Below are positions 42,242-52,146 of a stretch of DNA of 56,077 bases, piece by piece. Position 1 is the stretch's first letter, and each line of letters starts with the position of its first letter. The DNA comes from Desulfuromonas sp. (GTDB taxonomy: Bacteria; Desulfobacterota; Desulfuromonadia; Desulfuromonadales; UBA2294). The stretch covers positions 1 to 56,077 of the forward strand of contig PKUH01000069.1 of NCBI GenBank assembly GCA_002869615.1. The letters are read 5' to 3'. Below the pieces are notes generated by a model. The model did not search any database and was not told the DNA's origin. It worked only from the letters and a program-made list of their open reading frames with translations. The position numbers and the translations under genes are program-made.

Positions 42242-42686
42242 AAAGAACAAATCAATCATCCCGCTGTTGCTTGCCGGACTTATTGGCATCTTTATCGTTT
42301 TTCTGGGCTGGTCGGCCAGGCAGGCATCAACCGGCGGCACCGATATTACCGACCGGGATTACTACAGCAAGGTGTTGAAATACAATTCGACACTGGTTGA
42401 GAAGCGGGCCGCCAGCGTCATCGGCTGGAAACTCTCATCCCGACTCGTCGGCAGAATCCTTACCGTTAACCTCTCCGACAAAACCGGGCGCCCGATCGAC
42501 GGGGCAATCGGCCGTCTTGTCGTCAGCAACAAACTGGCAACGGCGCTCCCTCTTTCCGAAAAAAGTCCGGGTGCTTATATACTGGAACTGCCGGCGCACT
42601 ATTCAGGGGAATTCCCGGTTCGAATTGACTTTGAGCGCGCCGGTGCCCGAATCAGCCGCCAGCTACTGCTTAATATCGGGCAATAG
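42225..42686 (+). CDS. ccoH: FixH/CcoH-type assembly protein
   Basis: A 153-aa protein with one N-terminal helix (IIPLLLAGLIGIFIVFLGWS) and a periplasmic beta-sandwich; TDITDRDYYSKVLKYNSTL is the usual FixH segment. It overlaps ccoG by 17 bases. It assists assembly of the cbb3 complex. Confidence 0.88.
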   Translation: MNQTSKKNKSIIPLLLAGLIGIFIVFLGWSARQASTGGTDITDRDYYSKVLKYNSTLVEKRAASVIGWKLSSRLVGRILTVNLSDKTGRPIDGAIGRLVVSNKLATALPLSEKSPGAYILELPAHYSGEFPVRIDFERAGARISRQLLLNIGQ

Positions 42687-42701
42687 TACAACCGGAGTAA
42701 A

Positions 42702-45143
42702 ATGAACATTCCTGCAGCAAAATGCCACCATTGTGGCCTTCCGATCCCTGCCGCAGTCAATATCCGTGGTAATTATCAGGATCGAGAGGTCCGTTTCTGC
42801 TGTCAGGGCTGTTACGGTGCATTTCTGATTATAGCCGGTTCGGGCCTCGACAAATTTTACCAACAGCGCGACTGGCCGGAGCAAGGCGTGCCCGAAGGGG
42901 TTTATACGAGCGAATTCAGCGATAACTCACTTTCCCCCTATGTCATTCCGCTGAATGAAAATTTTTCCGAGATTTCCTTTCTGGTTGACGGAATCCGTTG
43001 CGCAACCTGCGTCTGGTTGCTTGAAAAGGTCGTTCAGGATGAGATGGGCATAGAGCAGATTCGGGTCAACTATGGTTCGCACCGGGCCCGGGTTATCTTC
43101 AATCACAAGCTGACCAATCCGGAAAAAATCTTTTCCGGAATCAGCCGTCTCGGCTACCTGCCGCGTCCTTTCACCCGCAATGCTATGCAGGAATCGGCTA
43201 TGCGGGAACAGAAGTCTCTGCTGATCCGCTTCGGAACTGCCGCCTTCCTGTCGATGCAGCTTATGGGTTACTCGCTGGCGCTCTATGCCGGTTATTTCCA
43301 GGGAATCGATCCCGGGATAAGGCAACTGATCCAGTATTTTGCTGCAGCGGTGACCATCCCGGTCGTATTCTATTCCGGCTGGCCATTCCTCTCCGGCGCC
43401 CTGCGCAGCCTGCTGAACCGCGCCCCCAGCATGGACCTGTTGATCGCCCTTGGTGTTTTAACGGCATTTAGCTACAGTCTCTACTCAATGGTTGCCGGTG
43501 GAGAAGTTTATTTTGACACAGCTGCCATGATTATCACCCTGATCCTGATGGGGCGCCTGCTTGAGAATTCTGCCCGTAATCGATCACTTTCGGGTATTGA
43601 TAAACTGCTCCAGCTTGCGCCTGATACCGCCCGGCTACTGAAGGACGGAAACGTCCTTACGGTACAGAGTAACGACCTCAAACCAGGTGATATAATTTCG
43701 ATTCTTCCGGGTGAAAGAGTTCCTGTCGATTCCGAAATCATTGAAGGATCGAGTGAATTTAACGAAGCCGTTATTAGCGGCGAAGCCCTTCCTGTTTTTC
43801 ACTCGAAAAATGAGAATATCGCATCGGGCAGTCTGAATCTGACCTCGACGGTCAATCTGAAGGTTGTCCGGATTGCAGCAGAATCCTTTGTTTCGCGGAT
43901 GAGCCGGATGGTTGAAGAAGCCCAGAACCGGAAAGCACCGGTCCAATCGCTGGCCGATCGTATCGCTACGTTTTTTGTTCCTTTTGTCATCTCTATTTCG
44001 GCCGGCACCTGGGCCTACTGGCACTTCATCCGGGGAGATTCGGAAAACGCAATCCTAAATGCCGTGGCAGTTCTTATCGTAGCCTGTCCCTGTGCTCTCG
44101 GGCTGGCGACTCCGACCGCTGTGCTGGTTGCAACAGGGCGGGCCGCAATGTCCGGCATACTATTCAGGGGCGGCGACATTCTTGAAGCGACAAGCCGGGT
44201 CGACACCATTGCATTTGACAAAACCGGCACTTTAACCAGCGGGGTCCCGGCCGTAACCGGTCTGTTTCCGGCAGACGGAATCACACCGACGCAGCTGTTG
44301 CGGGCGGCATCGATCATAGCAGCCGGTTCCAGCCATCCACTTTCCCGGGCGATAGTTACCTACGCCGCACAAAACAAGATCTCGACCGCTCCAGCCAGAA
44401 ATGTCCGGACAATTCCTGGACGCGGCCTTGTTGCACAACTCGACAACCACGAATACAGGCTTGGCAATCTGCTCTTCCTGAAAGAGAGTCAGATAAAAGT
44501 CAACCAGACTGACGATAATGAAACAACCGAAGTCCATCTTGCAGTTAACGGCGTATTCATGGGAAGTTTCCGTTTTTTTGATCCGCTTCGAAATGAAGCG
44601 GCAACGGTGGTCTCTTCTCTTCGCGACAACAATCTCAGGACCGTTCTATTGACCGGAGACCACAAAGAACCGGCCCGGATAGTCGCCGAACAACTTAAAA
44701 TTGACACTGTTTTGAGTGATCTGCGCCCGGAAGAAAAGGCGTCCTGGATCAAGGAACAACAGGCGACCGGGCATACCCTTATCATGTTTGGAGATGGGAT
44801 CAATGATGCACCGGCACTCGCCCAGGCCGATATCGGATGTGCCATGGCCGGAGGGACTGACATTGCGCTTGAAACTTCAGATATAGTTCTGACCCGTGCC
44901 GATCTTGGCCGCCTCAACAGTGCCATAAAAATTGCCCGCCAGTCATTGCGAACAATTCGCCAGAATCTTTTCTGGGCCTTTTCCTACAATCTCGTGGCAA
45001 TACCTCTGGCGGCATCGGGACTTTTGGCGCCGGTCTGGGCAGCAGCAGCAATGGCAACCAGTTCAATTATCGTTATTGGTAACTCCCTTCGCCTCGACCG
45101 TCAATTGAAAAAAAGAGTTGCCAACTCTTCATTACGTTATTAA
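42702..45143 (+). CDS. ccoI: Copper-exporting P1B-type ATPase CcoI
   Basis: An 813-aa heavy-metal ATPase. An N-terminal cysteine-rich zinc-ribbon-like part (KCHHCGLPIP, FCCQGCYGAF) is typical of FixI/CcoI, followed by an HMA domain (GIRCATCVWLLEKV), the CPC metal path (IVACPCALGLATP), the phosphorylation site DKTGTLTSG and hinge GDGINDAPAL. It supplies copper for the oxidase Cu-B centre on the periplasmic side. Confidence 0.95.
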   Translation: MNIPAAKCHHCGLPIPAAVNIRGNYQDREVRFCCQGCYGAFLIIAGSGLDKFYQQRDWPEQGVPEGVYTSEFSDNSLSPYVIPLNENFSEISFLVDGIRCATCVWLLEKVVQDEMGIEQIRVNYGSHRARVIFNHKLTNPEKIFSGISRLGYLPRPFTRNAMQESAMREQKSLLIRFGTAAFLSMQLMGYSLALYAGYFQGIDPGIRQLIQYFAAAVTIPVVFYSGWPFLSGALRSLLNRAPSMDLLIALGVLTAFSYSLYSMVAGGEVYFDTAAMIITLILMGRLLENSARNRSLSGIDKLLQLAPDTARLLKDGNVLTVQSNDLKPGDIISILPGERVPVDSEIIEGSSEFNEAVISGEALPVFHSKNENIASGSLNLTSTVNLKVVRIAAESFVSRMSRMVEEAQNRKAPVQSLADRIATFFVPFVISISAGTWAYWHFIRGDSENAILNAVAVLIVACPCALGLATPTAVLVATGRAAMSGILFRGGDILEATSRVDTIAFDKTGTLTSGVPAVTGLFPADGITPTQLLRAASIIAAGSSHPLSRAIVTYAAQNKISTAPARNVRTIPGRGLVAQLDNHEYRLGNLLFLKESQIKVNQTDDNETTEVHLAVNGVFMGSFRFFDPLRNEAATVVSSLRDNNLRTVLLTGDHKEPARIVAEQLKIDTVLSDLRPEEKASWIKEQQATGHTLIMFGDGINDAPALAQADIGCAMAGGTDIALETSDIVLTRADLGRLNSAIKIARQSLRTIRQNLFWAFSYNLVAIPLAASGLLAPVWAAAAMATSSIIVIGNSLRLDRQLKKRVANSSLRY

Positions 45144-45152
45144 GATTTACCA

Positions 45153-45326
45153 ATGACTCAATCAATCGTCATTCTGATTCTGTTGTCGCTTTTTGTCGGA
45201 ACCGGTGTTTGGCTTTTCTTCGTCTGGGCCGTCAAAAAAGGAGAATATGATGATGTCGAAGGGCCCAAGTATCGGATGCTCGACGATGATGAATCGACAA
45301 AACCCTCTAAGGAGAAAGAATCATAA
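45153..45326 (+). CDS. ccoS: cbb3 maturation protein CcoS
   Basis: A 57-aa protein with one helix (IVILILLSLFVGTGVWLFFV) and the conserved CcoS tail KKGEYDDVEGPKYRMLDDD, followed by a charged end. Needed for cofactor insertion into cbb3 oxidase in characterised systems. The last base of its stop is the first of the next start codon. Confidence 0.9.
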   Translation: MTQSIVILILLSLFVGTGVWLFFVWAVKKGEYDDVEGPKYRMLDDDESTKPSKEKES

Positions 45327-45742
45327 TGACGGGAATTCAGCGCGTAATTCTGGCTGTTATTGTTGCAACTGTACTTAACATCCTGACTGTAGATATTTCG
45401 GCAGCCGAAAGAGTATATACGACCGACGAAGACCAGCCGGTTTTTGCGAAACTGGTATTTGCTGCCGACGCGCTCAAAACAATGACCGAAATTCCTTTTC
45501 GGATCGAGTTCGGCGATGACCCCGGGCACAGACCAATTCTGCATTCGGCTGTCTGCTCACTCACCATGCCGGCCATGCCGATGCCGGCCAATCACCCTAA
45601 CCTCAAATGCAGTAAATCAACCTGCACGGGCACGGCTGTATTCACAATGGCTGGTGCCTGGCAGGCCACATTCGGATTGATCATGGAGAACGGAGCCAAC
45701 ACATCGATCTCCATCGGAATTGATATGGTCGAGATGAAATGA
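45326..45742 (+). CDS. Periplasmic YtkA-like protein, possible copper handler
   Basis: A 138-aa secreted protein (signal LAVIVATVLNILTVDISAAE). The body has FRIEFGDDPGHRP and the Met-rich SLTMPAMPMPANHPNLKC, plus CSKST and C-terminal GAWQATFGLIMENG, like YtkA domains. The Met/His cluster and two Cys suggest Cu(I) binding (inference). Coupled by overlapping codons to ccoS before it and the SafE-like gene after it, so an assembly role is likely. Confidence 0.65.
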   Translation: MTGIQRVILAVIVATVLNILTVDISAAERVYTTDEDQPVFAKLVFAADALKTMTEIPFRIEFGDDPGHRPILHSAVCSLTMPAMPMPANHPNLKCSKSTCTGTAVFTMAGAWQATFGLIMENGANTSISIGIDMVEMK

Positions 45743-46416
45743 GCGACCCGCTTTACAGTATGGCATTTACCACCGGGCTTCTTGGTTCGGGCCACTGTAT
45801 TGGTATGTGCGGAGGAATTATTGCAGCCCTTTCTCTCTCTCCGGAAGGCCTTCGCGGCGGATATCTTTTCCATATCCTCTACAACCTGGGCAGAATCATC
45901 ACCTACAGTCTGATCGGCTATGTCGTCGGATTGCTTGGCTCGGCGATTGCGTACACTGACAAGTTTATGGTTGCAACCAAATCCCTGCTTATCTCATCCG
46001 ATATTTTCATTATTATTCTCGGACTCGGTACTGCAGGTGCGTTCAGAAATCTTGACTTCATGAAGCTTGAGTTTCCCGCCCCGGCCGCAAAAATCACCAA
46101 TCTCGTATCTTTTATGAAAAAACTGCCGCCCGGCCTTTCCGCCCTGCCTCTCGGCCTGATCATGGGCTTTCTTCCCTGTGGCCTCCTTTATGCAGTGGCA
46201 ATCACCGCTGCCCAGAGTGCGAACCCGAAAAGCGGGGCAATCATGATGCTGATGTTCGGCATCGGGACGATCCCGGCGCTATTTCTGTTTGGTTCTGCGG
46301 CACATCTTCTCGGAACGAAGGTGCGAACATGGATGCTGCGTCTTGCCGGTGTTATGGTTGCGCTTATGGGCTGTTACAACCTCTATCGACATCTTCACCT
46401 GATGGGGATTGTTTAA
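45739..46416 (+). CDS. TauE/SafE-family (DsbD-like) membrane protein
   Basis: A 225-aa protein with about six helices. Signature GSGHCIGMCGGIIAAL near the N-terminus, then YNLGRIITYSLIGYVVGLLG and MGFLPCGLLYAVAITAA. The GHCxGMCGG pattern is usual in a small-membrane-protein branch found in cbb3 and cytochrome c assembly loci, probably moving reductant or copper. It overlaps the previous gene by four bases and ends the operon. Confidence 0.82.
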   Translation: MSDPLYSMAFTTGLLGSGHCIGMCGGIIAALSLSPEGLRGGYLFHILYNLGRIITYSLIGYVVGLLGSAIAYTDKFMVATKSLLISSDIFIIILGLGTAGAFRNLDFMKLEFPAPAAKITNLVSFMKKLPPGLSALPLGLIMGFLPCGLLYAVAITAAQSANPKSGAIMMLMFGIGTIPALFLFGSAAHLLGTKVRTWMLRLAGVMVALMGCYNLYRHLHLMGIV

Positions 46417-46419
46417 ACA

Positions 46420-46452
46420 AAAAAAGAGACCCGTCTGGCAAACGGGTCTTTA
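46420..46452 (+). terminator. Terminator of the cbb3 operon
   Basis: AGACCCGT and ACGGGTCT around a 7-nt loop, preceded by a run of As and followed by TTTAAAG. The A run on the left would also serve minus-strand termination. Confidence 0.75.
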
Positions 46453-46932
46453 AAGGAGGTAAAAGTGTTTTTGGCTGAAACCAGGGCCGCGGCGCAGGCA
46501 CATCGCCAGACTGTCCAATTTTGTCCCTGAAAAACGCTTCAGGCTTCCTTGTGTAAGGCTTGCTCACCACGCTTTTACCCGGGATCTCGCTTCTTACAAC
46601 GTTGACGACAGTGCTGTTGCCGCTGACCTTGATTTTCAAAGAACCACTTTGTTCTATTGATATTGCCAACACCATGCCAAATTATTAACAGTCTATTAAT
46701 GCAACAGCACCTGTGCGCAAGAGTTCAGTTATTTCAAAAGCTTCCGACTTTCTTCATTAATCATAAACAATTCCTATCCGGTCTCAAAACGACTTAAAGT
46801 GACCATTTACGCAGCATAACGGACATTTTTTGTCAATAGGACAGCGCCATGACTTGACGGAACATACGGATGTGCCATGAAAAAGAATATGCTAGGATGG
46901 ACGCTACAATGGCTTGTCTAAAGGAGAATAAA
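46453..46932. other. Intergenic stretch without a supported gene
   Basis: About 480 bp. A minus-strand frame (46364-46675) covers part of it but runs through the terminator and has no ribosome site, so I leave it out. The part before the nitroreductase gene is AT-rich; I see no clear promoter. Confidence 0.5.
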
Positions 46933-47463
46933 ATGTCGGATTTCATTCATTTATTACGCAACCGAAGGAGTATACGCCTCTTCAGTGATCATTCGATCCC
47001 CTCTGAGCAGATCGCTTTACTCGAAGAGGCGCTGCTCAGGGCACCGACCTCCCGCGGCCGCAATCCCTGGCAGTTCATCAAAGTAAGCGACAAGGATCTT
47101 CTACAAAAGCTTGCGCAGGCAAAAATGAAAGGATCAGGGTTCCTCGCCGGGGCTGCCCTGGCCTATGCCATCTGCGCCGATGAAACGGTTTCGGATGTAT
47201 GGATTGAGGATTGTTCAATTGCGGCCATCACCCTGCAATATAGTGCACATAGCCTCGGTCTCGGCAGTTGCTGGGCCCAGATAAGGCTTCGTGAACACAA
47301 GGAGAATGAGAGCGCAGAAACGTTTGTTCGAAACCTGCTGGGAATACCGGAGCAGGTTCGGGTTGCGTCAATTATCGGACTCGGGTATCCGAATGAGAAG
47401 AAAGACGGACACCCGGCTGAATCATTACCGAGCGGGAAGATCCATCAAAACCGTTTCAGTTAA
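46933..47463 (+). CDS. Nitroreductase-family FMN enzyme
   Basis: A 176-aa protein. LLRNRRSIRLFSDHSIP is the N-terminal FMN-phosphate site; APTSRGRNPWQFI and GLGSCWAQIRLREH are the other cofactor segments, and IIGLGYPNEKK the usual end. It reduces nitro, quinone or similar groups with NAD(P)H; the substrate is unknown. ATG 46933 follows AAGGAGAATA; upstream in-frame ATGs lack a ribosome site. Confidence 0.88.
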   Translation: MSDFIHLLRNRRSIRLFSDHSIPSEQIALLEEALLRAPTSRGRNPWQFIKVSDKDLLQKLAQAKMKGSGFLAGAALAYAICADETVSDVWIEDCSIAAITLQYSAHSLGLGSCWAQIRLREHKENESAETFVRNLLGIPEQVRVASIIGLGYPNEKKDGHPAESLPSGKIHQNRFS

Positions 47464-47504
47464 GACAGTGCCCTGATTCATTCTCGACTGGAAGGCAATT
47501 GGTT

Positions 47505-48422
47505 TCATGGCTCCGATCTCTTGCGAACCGGAACGAACGTTCTCTCGGCCGCTTTCCAGCGGTATCCTCCGGCATCCCAGATTTTTTCTATTGTTTCCCA
47601 ACTGAGATGTAACGCGGCCATTTCATCAACCGATTCGGATGCCGCTAGTGTTTCACTATCATCTATAACTGAATCGCCATTATCATCAGCCCAATGATAG
47701 GGACCGGCCTTCGTCAACTGGTCTCCGCTGACAGCATAAGCGATACTGCTATCGCGAGGATTAACGATAACTTCGCCGACAAACCGGTATTGGCGGGAAT
47801 CATCTACAGCGGCAGGGACATCAAGGAGATAGCTGATCGTATCCGGCTTCGAGTCCGGCTTGATAATCCACCGGACCGTGCCGTTGACATTGTCGAGGCT
47901 GGAAGGCGGTGGACTGGATTGCAACAATTTCCAGCCTTCAGGAAACTGTTCACGGAGAATCATCCCTTTGATGTCGCCGGTCGATTCAAGCCGGACCCGG
48001 ACAGGGAACTTTCCGTCAGGCACGGCGTAAGAAGGGAGAACTCGATTGGCGGAAAAAGCGTAATCAGCCGGTGATTCGTACATGAAATAATAATAGGCGC
48101 CGACAGATAAACATAAGAGGATGATCGTTAAAATGATTTTTACGAACAGCGGTCTTCTGCTTGTCGAAGCATCTGCATGATCAGGAATACCATTGCCGTT
48201 CAACAATATCTCCGCCAGGTCAACTTCCAACGCTTCAGCCAACAGCCGCGCGTTGTCACGACGGATAGTCGGATATCGATTATTCTCCCAACGCGAAACC
48301 GTATCGGTGGTTACCCCAACGACCTTGGCAACATATAATTGGGTCAGCTTGTTTTTTTCCCGAATCCGCCGGATCGCCGATCCGTCAATGCAAATTTGGG
48401 GTGTTAATTCCTGATCTCGCAT
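47505..48422 (-). CDS. Membrane-anchored XRE regulator with an extracytoplasmic EF-hand
   Basis: A 305-aa protein. Residues ~15-75 form an XRE HTH (IRRIREKNKLTQLYVAKVVG, TTDTVSRWENNRYP). One helix follows (IILTIILLCLSVGAYYYFM), then a periplasmic beta-sandwich like part (FPVRVRLESTGDIKGMILRE) and a canonical EF-hand loop DDNGDSVIDDSE. It would sense something outside, possibly Ca-dependent, and act directly on DNA at the membrane. ATG 48422 follows GAGGTACAA. Divergent from the cytochrome c3 gene, a possible target. Confidence 0.8.
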   Translation of the reverse strand: MRDQELTPQICIDGSAIRRIREKNKLTQLYVAKVVGVTTDTVSRWENNRYPTIRRDNARLLAEALEVDLAEILLNGNGIPDHADASTSRRPLFVKIILTIILLCLSVGAYYYFMYESPADYAFSANRVLPSYAVPDGKFPVRVRLESTGDIKGMILREQFPEGWKLLQSSPPPSSLDNVNGTVRWIIKPDSKPDTISYLLDVPAAVDDSRQYRFVGEVIVNPRDSSIAYAVSGDQLTKAGPYHWADDNGDSVIDDSETLAASESVDEMAALHLSWETIEKIWDAGGYRWKAAERTFVPVRKRSEP

Positions 48423-48672
48423 TTGTACCTCACTGTCGAAAACTCTACCAGAGAGAGCAATGGCGCGCAATCAGATTAATATCGGGTAGACATTGGCAAT
48501 CAAAAAAACTCGACATTAGAACTCTAACATACTGTAATTGCAATGATTGAGCCCGACATCGGGTTATACATAGAGTTATGTCTGATGACAATCAACGATC
48601 AATAAGATAAATTTGCGACACCAATAAAGGAAAGCAATATAAATCCCTAAAACCAGGAAGAGGAGGAAGAAA

Positions 48673-48987
48673 ATGAAAAAGTTTATCATCTTACTGACCA
48701 TGGTCGCATTTATTGGTGTTGCCGCCAACGTTGTTGCCAACAACGGACCGGAGGAAGTCAAGTTCGACACCAAAAAAGGAACGGTTACCTTCAACCATGC
48801 CAAGCACCAGAGCAGCGTCGCGGACTGTGCCAAGTGTCACCACAATGGTGTTGAAAACGGCTCGTGCCGGACCTGCCACGACGGCAGCAAGGCGCCTGAA
48901 TTTAAAAGCGCCGCACACAAAGCCTGCAAAAGCTGCCATAAAGATAATAACGGCCCGACCAAGTGCAACGGTTGTCACGCAAAATAA
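48673..48987 (+). CDS. Periplasmic tetrahaem cytochrome c3
   Basis: A 104-aa protein with signal peptide FIILLTMVAFIGVAANVVA. Four CxxCH sites at 52-56, 65-69, 85-89 and 98-102, with four further His (FNHAKH, the CHH, AAH) for bis-His ligation. It resembles the PpcA triheme family at the C-terminus (CKSCHKDNNGPTKCNGCH) but has the extra CRTCH, giving the classical c3 count. It shuttles electrons in the periplasm. Ribosome site GAGGAGGAAG. Own terminator downstream. Confidence 0.93.
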   Translation: MKKFIILLTMVAFIGVAANVVANNGPEEVKFDTKKGTVTFNHAKHQSSVADCAKCHHNGVENGSCRTCHDGSKAPEFKSAAHKACKSCHKDNNGPTKCNGCHAK

Positions 48988-49018
48988 AACCACACAAAAA
49001 ATTTAAGCAGCAAAAAAA

Positions 49019-49047
49019 AGAGATCCTGAAATTGGGTCTCTTTTTTT
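49019..49047 (+). terminator. Terminator of the cytochrome c3 gene
   Basis: AGAGATCC with GGGTCTCT (one G-T pair), a 7-nt loop and seven Ts. Confidence 0.85.
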
Positions 49048-49111
49048 GCCAAATCTCTATTTACCGGGAAATTTTTCCTTGCATTGAAAGCAGACTCCGT
49101 ATTATATTTTG

Positions 49112-49188
49112 AGTGAGCTTTGGCCTGGAAACAGTCCAAGGTTTTTGACCCCGTACGCACCCCCCCTCCGTGTACGGGGTCTTTTTAT
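49112..49188 (+). ncRNA. Candidate small RNA with C-rich terminator loop
   Basis: A promoter-like TTGCAT (49079) with a -10 at about 49100-49107 precedes two hairpins. The first pairs CTTTGG with CCAAGG, closed by a GAAA tetraloop (49118-49141). The second is a perfect 10-bp terminator, GACCCCGTAC/GTACGGGGTC (49147-49181), with five Ts and the loop GCACCCCCCCUCCGU. No gene ends just before it, because the cytochrome already has a terminator. The C-rich loop resembles that of the RNA at 30333-30419. Confidence 0.5.
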
Positions 49189-49280
49189 TTTCCTTTTTAT
49201 TTTCTTTTCCCCGAAGACATCAACCTTCGAATCTTGCTTCTTTCAGTGATGACTATGTTAAACTTGTATGCGAGGTCTGC

Positions 49281-51353
49281 ATGAGTCGTGACAAACATAC
49301 TATCCTTGGGCATGACGTGGGCTCCCTGCCGGAAGATGGGGGCGGTGATTACAATCGTCTGATCTTCGAACAAAGCCCCTACCTGCTGCAACATGCAAAG
49401 AACCCTGTTGACTGGCATCCCTGGTCGGATCAGGCACTTGCCTTGGCTGCAGAAAAGAATAAACCGATATTTCTTTCGATCGGCTATTCTACCTGCCACT
49501 GGTGCCATGTCATGGCAGATGAATCTTTTGCATCAGTTGAGGTCGCGACCATTCTCAATCGGGCTTTTATCGCAATCAAGGTTGATCGCGAAGAACGTCC
49601 CGATATCGATGCGACCTTTATGCAGGCATGTCAGGCAATGACCGGGAGCGGCGGCTGGCCCCTGACCCTGATTCTGACTCCTGATCTGCTTCCCTTTTTC
49701 GCCGCTACCTATCTGCCGAAAGATGATCAGAGAGGCATGATCGGACTGATTAACCTGCTGACGAAGATAGAGAACCATTGGCCGGATCAACAGACCAGGA
49801 TCAATGCAACCGGAGAACAGGTTCTCGATATCCTGAAAAAAAGTGAGCAGCCTCCAAATAGCAGACAGGATCCGGATTCAGGTATTTTCCGACTCGCTGC
49901 GCGCCAGTACCGCGACCAGTATGACGCCCTGTATGGCGGCTTTGGTGCCGCGCCGAAGTTTCCGGCACCACACAACCTGTCACTCCTGTTCCGACTCGCT
50001 CTGCTGCTCGAGACCCCCGATCTCGCCAAAATGGCGACAAACTCCCTCCGCCAGATCCGAAACGGCGGTATCTACGACCAGATTGGTGGCGGAATCCATC
50101 GTTATTCGGTAGATGAACGCTGGCTGGTGCCACATTTTGAAAAAATGCTTTATGACCAGACACTGTTGATCGGAAGCTGTATCGACGCATATCAGTACTC
50201 TGGCGACAACTTTTACAGGGAAATGGCACTCGATACGGCCGACTATATTCTGCACAACCTGAGTTCACCTGAAGGCGGATTTTATTGTGGAGAAGATGCT
50301 GATTCGGAAGGCTCGGAGGGGACATATTACCTCTGGGACGAAGGTGAAGTAAAAGCCCTGTTCTCACCTGACGAATACGTGGAAGTAAAAGCTCTTTTCG
50401 GTATCAGGGCTGACGGAAATTTCGAAGGTCAAAACATCTTTCACCTGCCTGAAGGGTTCGATGAGAAACGGGTCGATCTTGCCCGCAGCAAATTGACTCT
50501 GGCCAGAGAGCAAAGAGCAAGACCACACCTTGATGACAAGATCATCACTTCCTGGAACGGCCTTGCCATCTCGGCGCTCGCCCGGCTCGGAACGGTTACA
50601 GAGGCCCCTCGCCTGATTGATGCAGCCGAGCAATGTGCCCGCCTGATCAAGAAACAGCTGCTGACCGAAAATGGCCGATTGCTCCGACGCTGGCGGCATG
50701 GAGAAGCTGCCATCCCGGCTTTTCTCGAAGACTATGCCTGTTTAATAACAGGTCTTATCGACCTTTATCAGGCACGCTTCGATAATGGATTTCTGTCGTG
50801 GGCTTTGGCTCTGGCCGATAATATGATCACGCTTTTCAGTGATAAGGATGGAAAATTCTTTGATACCGGCCACGATCAGGTGGCAATCCTCGTCCGTGGG
50901 CGGAATATTCAGGACGGTGCGTTCCCCTCCGGCAATGGTATGGCCGCCCTCGCACTTGCCCGCCTCGGCCAGCTGAGTGGCCGCCAAAACTTGCTTGACC
51001 AGGCGACAAGGAACATCACAATAAACCGTGGATGGATCGAACAACACCCGAGCGCATTCGCCTATTACATCATGGCCCTCGCCGCTCTTTCGGGCCCTTC
51101 GGCCAATCTGGTTCTGGCTACAGAAGAGAGTATCCCGAATGACATGCTCAAAACAATACGGTCCGAATACAGGCCGTTTCTCGAGATCGTCCTGAAGCGT
51201 GAAAGTCAGCCGGAAATAACTGATCTGGCGCCAATCACCGCAGGCAAGCGGGCATCCGGGGAGAGGCCAAAGGCCTGGTTATGCAGTCAAAATGGTTGTC
51301 ATGAACCGGTCACGACCCCGGAAGAGCTGAAAGTACTTCTCGACAATAACTAA
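49281..51353 (+). CDS. YyaL/DUF255 thioredoxin-fold protein
   Basis: A 690-aa protein. The N-terminal thioredoxin-like domain has [15 protein letters not shown] (CxxC) and [20 protein letters not shown]; the rest is an alpha/alpha barrel like six-hairpin glycosidases ([41 protein letters not shown]). Length and motifs match the widespread YyaL/SPATA20 family, whose function is not known. The start at ATG 49281 follows GCGAGG; longer in-frame starts reach back into the terminator of the small RNA. Confidence 0.9.
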   Translation: MSRDKHTILGHDVGSLPEDGGGDYNRLIFEQSPYLLQHAKNPVDWHPWSDQALALAAEKNKPIFLSIGYSTCHWCHVMADESFASVEVATILNRAFIAIKVDREERPDIDATFMQACQAMTGSGGWPLTLILTPDLLPFFAATYLPKDDQRGMIGLINLLTKIENHWPDQQTRINATGEQVLDILKKSEQPPNSRQDPDSGIFRLAARQYRDQYDALYGGFGAAPKFPAPHNLSLLFRLALLLETPDLAKMATNSLRQIRNGGIYDQIGGGIHRYSVDERWLVPHFEKMLYDQTLLIGSCIDAYQYSGDNFYREMALDTADYILHNLSSPEGGFYCGEDADSEGSEGTYYLWDEGEVKALFSPDEYVEVKALFGIRADGNFEGQNIFHLPEGFDEKRVDLARSKLTLAREQRARPHLDDKIITSWNGLAISALARLGTVTEAPRLIDAAEQCARLIKKQLLTENGRLLRRWRHGEAAIPAFLEDYACLITGLIDLYQARFDNGFLSWALALADNMITLFSDKDGKFFDTGHDQVAILVRGRNIQDGAFPSGNGMAALALARLGQLSGRQNLLDQATRNITINRGWIEQHPSAFAYYIMALAALSGPSANLVLATEESIPNDMLKTIRSEYRPFLEIVLKRESQPEITDLAPITAGKRASGERPKAWLCSQNGCHEPVTTPEELKVLLDNN

Positions 51354-52135
51354 CGCAAAATACCACGCACATCGCCAAGTCCGATCATATCGGTAACAAT
51401 ACCGCGGGCCGGAAGCAGCTGTGCGTCGTAACCGATATAGATAACGCCATCTTTCGTATCAAAAACATCCTGATCGACAACAACCCGACAGATCAATAAA
51501 TCTTCCGGAAAAAAACTTGCCTTCGGCCTTGTCTCGGAAGGTATGAAATCGACAACGATATCGCTGGGCCCGCGGCGATTATAGGCCGGAATTTCATAAT
51601 GAGCACCAACTTCCTGAGGCCCGTAAGCCCCGGAAACCAGGTTATAATAAGCAGTAATAATATCGCTCGGTTCGCGTTCGCGATCAAGCGGCAGGATCGT
51701 TCTGGTGATCAGCTTATTGTTCTTGTAGTAGAGATAGGTGACTTCGCCCCGTTCATAATCAAACTCATAAACCTTGGCGCGCAGAACACCACCCTTCTCT
51801 TTTTGTGAAGTATGGCGCACCGAACGAAAACGACCATCCGGCATCAGCTTCATCATCGACACATATTGTTGTTTGCGGTAGCCGGTCAGGGGTGCAGCCA
51901 TACCAACCGTCTTCGCACTCAGCGAACCGATATAAATACCGGGCTGCAAACTTTTCTGCAATTTGAAGTTCGCAACAGCAACCTGGTCAAGCCAGAGAAA
52001 CCCGAGATCATAAACCAGTTCATTATCGAGCAGCGAAACGACTCTTTCGTGCAAAAGAGGCTCCGGACTTCGTTCAGACGCAAACGGAACAAGAGGCCAT
52101 GCACAGAAAAGGATCAGAACAATAATTGTACGCAT
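51350..52135 (-). CDS. DUF3108 secreted protein
   Basis: A 261-aa protein with signal peptide [59 protein letters not shown] and [16 protein letters not shown] match DUF3108, a beta-rich periplasmic or outer-membrane-linked family of unknown function. Start 52135 (GAGG six bases upstream); the alternative ATG 52147 overlaps the antiporter stop. Co-directional with the antiporter and probably co-transcribed. Its 3' end overlaps the convergent YyaL gene by four bases. Confidence 0.78.
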   Translation of the reverse strand: MRTIIVLILFCAWPLVPFASERSPEPLLHERVVSLLDNELVYDLGFLWLDQVAVANFKLQKSLQPGIYIGSLSAKTVGMAAPLTGYRKQQYVSMMKLMPDGRFRSVRHTSQKEKGGVLRAKVYEFDYERGEVTYLYYKNNKLITRTILPLDREREPSDIITAYYNLVSGAYGPQEVGAHYEIPAYNRRGPSDIVVDFIPSETRPKASFFPEDLLICRVVVDQDVFDTKDGVIYIGYDAQLLPARGIVTDMIGLGDVRGILR

Positions 52136-52146
52136 GCGGCACCTCA

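Noticed and set aside
46364-46675. Minus-strand frame of 103 codons after the cbb3 operon
   Set aside because: It runs through the operon terminator and into the end of the SafE-like gene and has no ribosome site. Part of the translation looks protein-like, so a shorter gene cannot be fully excluded.
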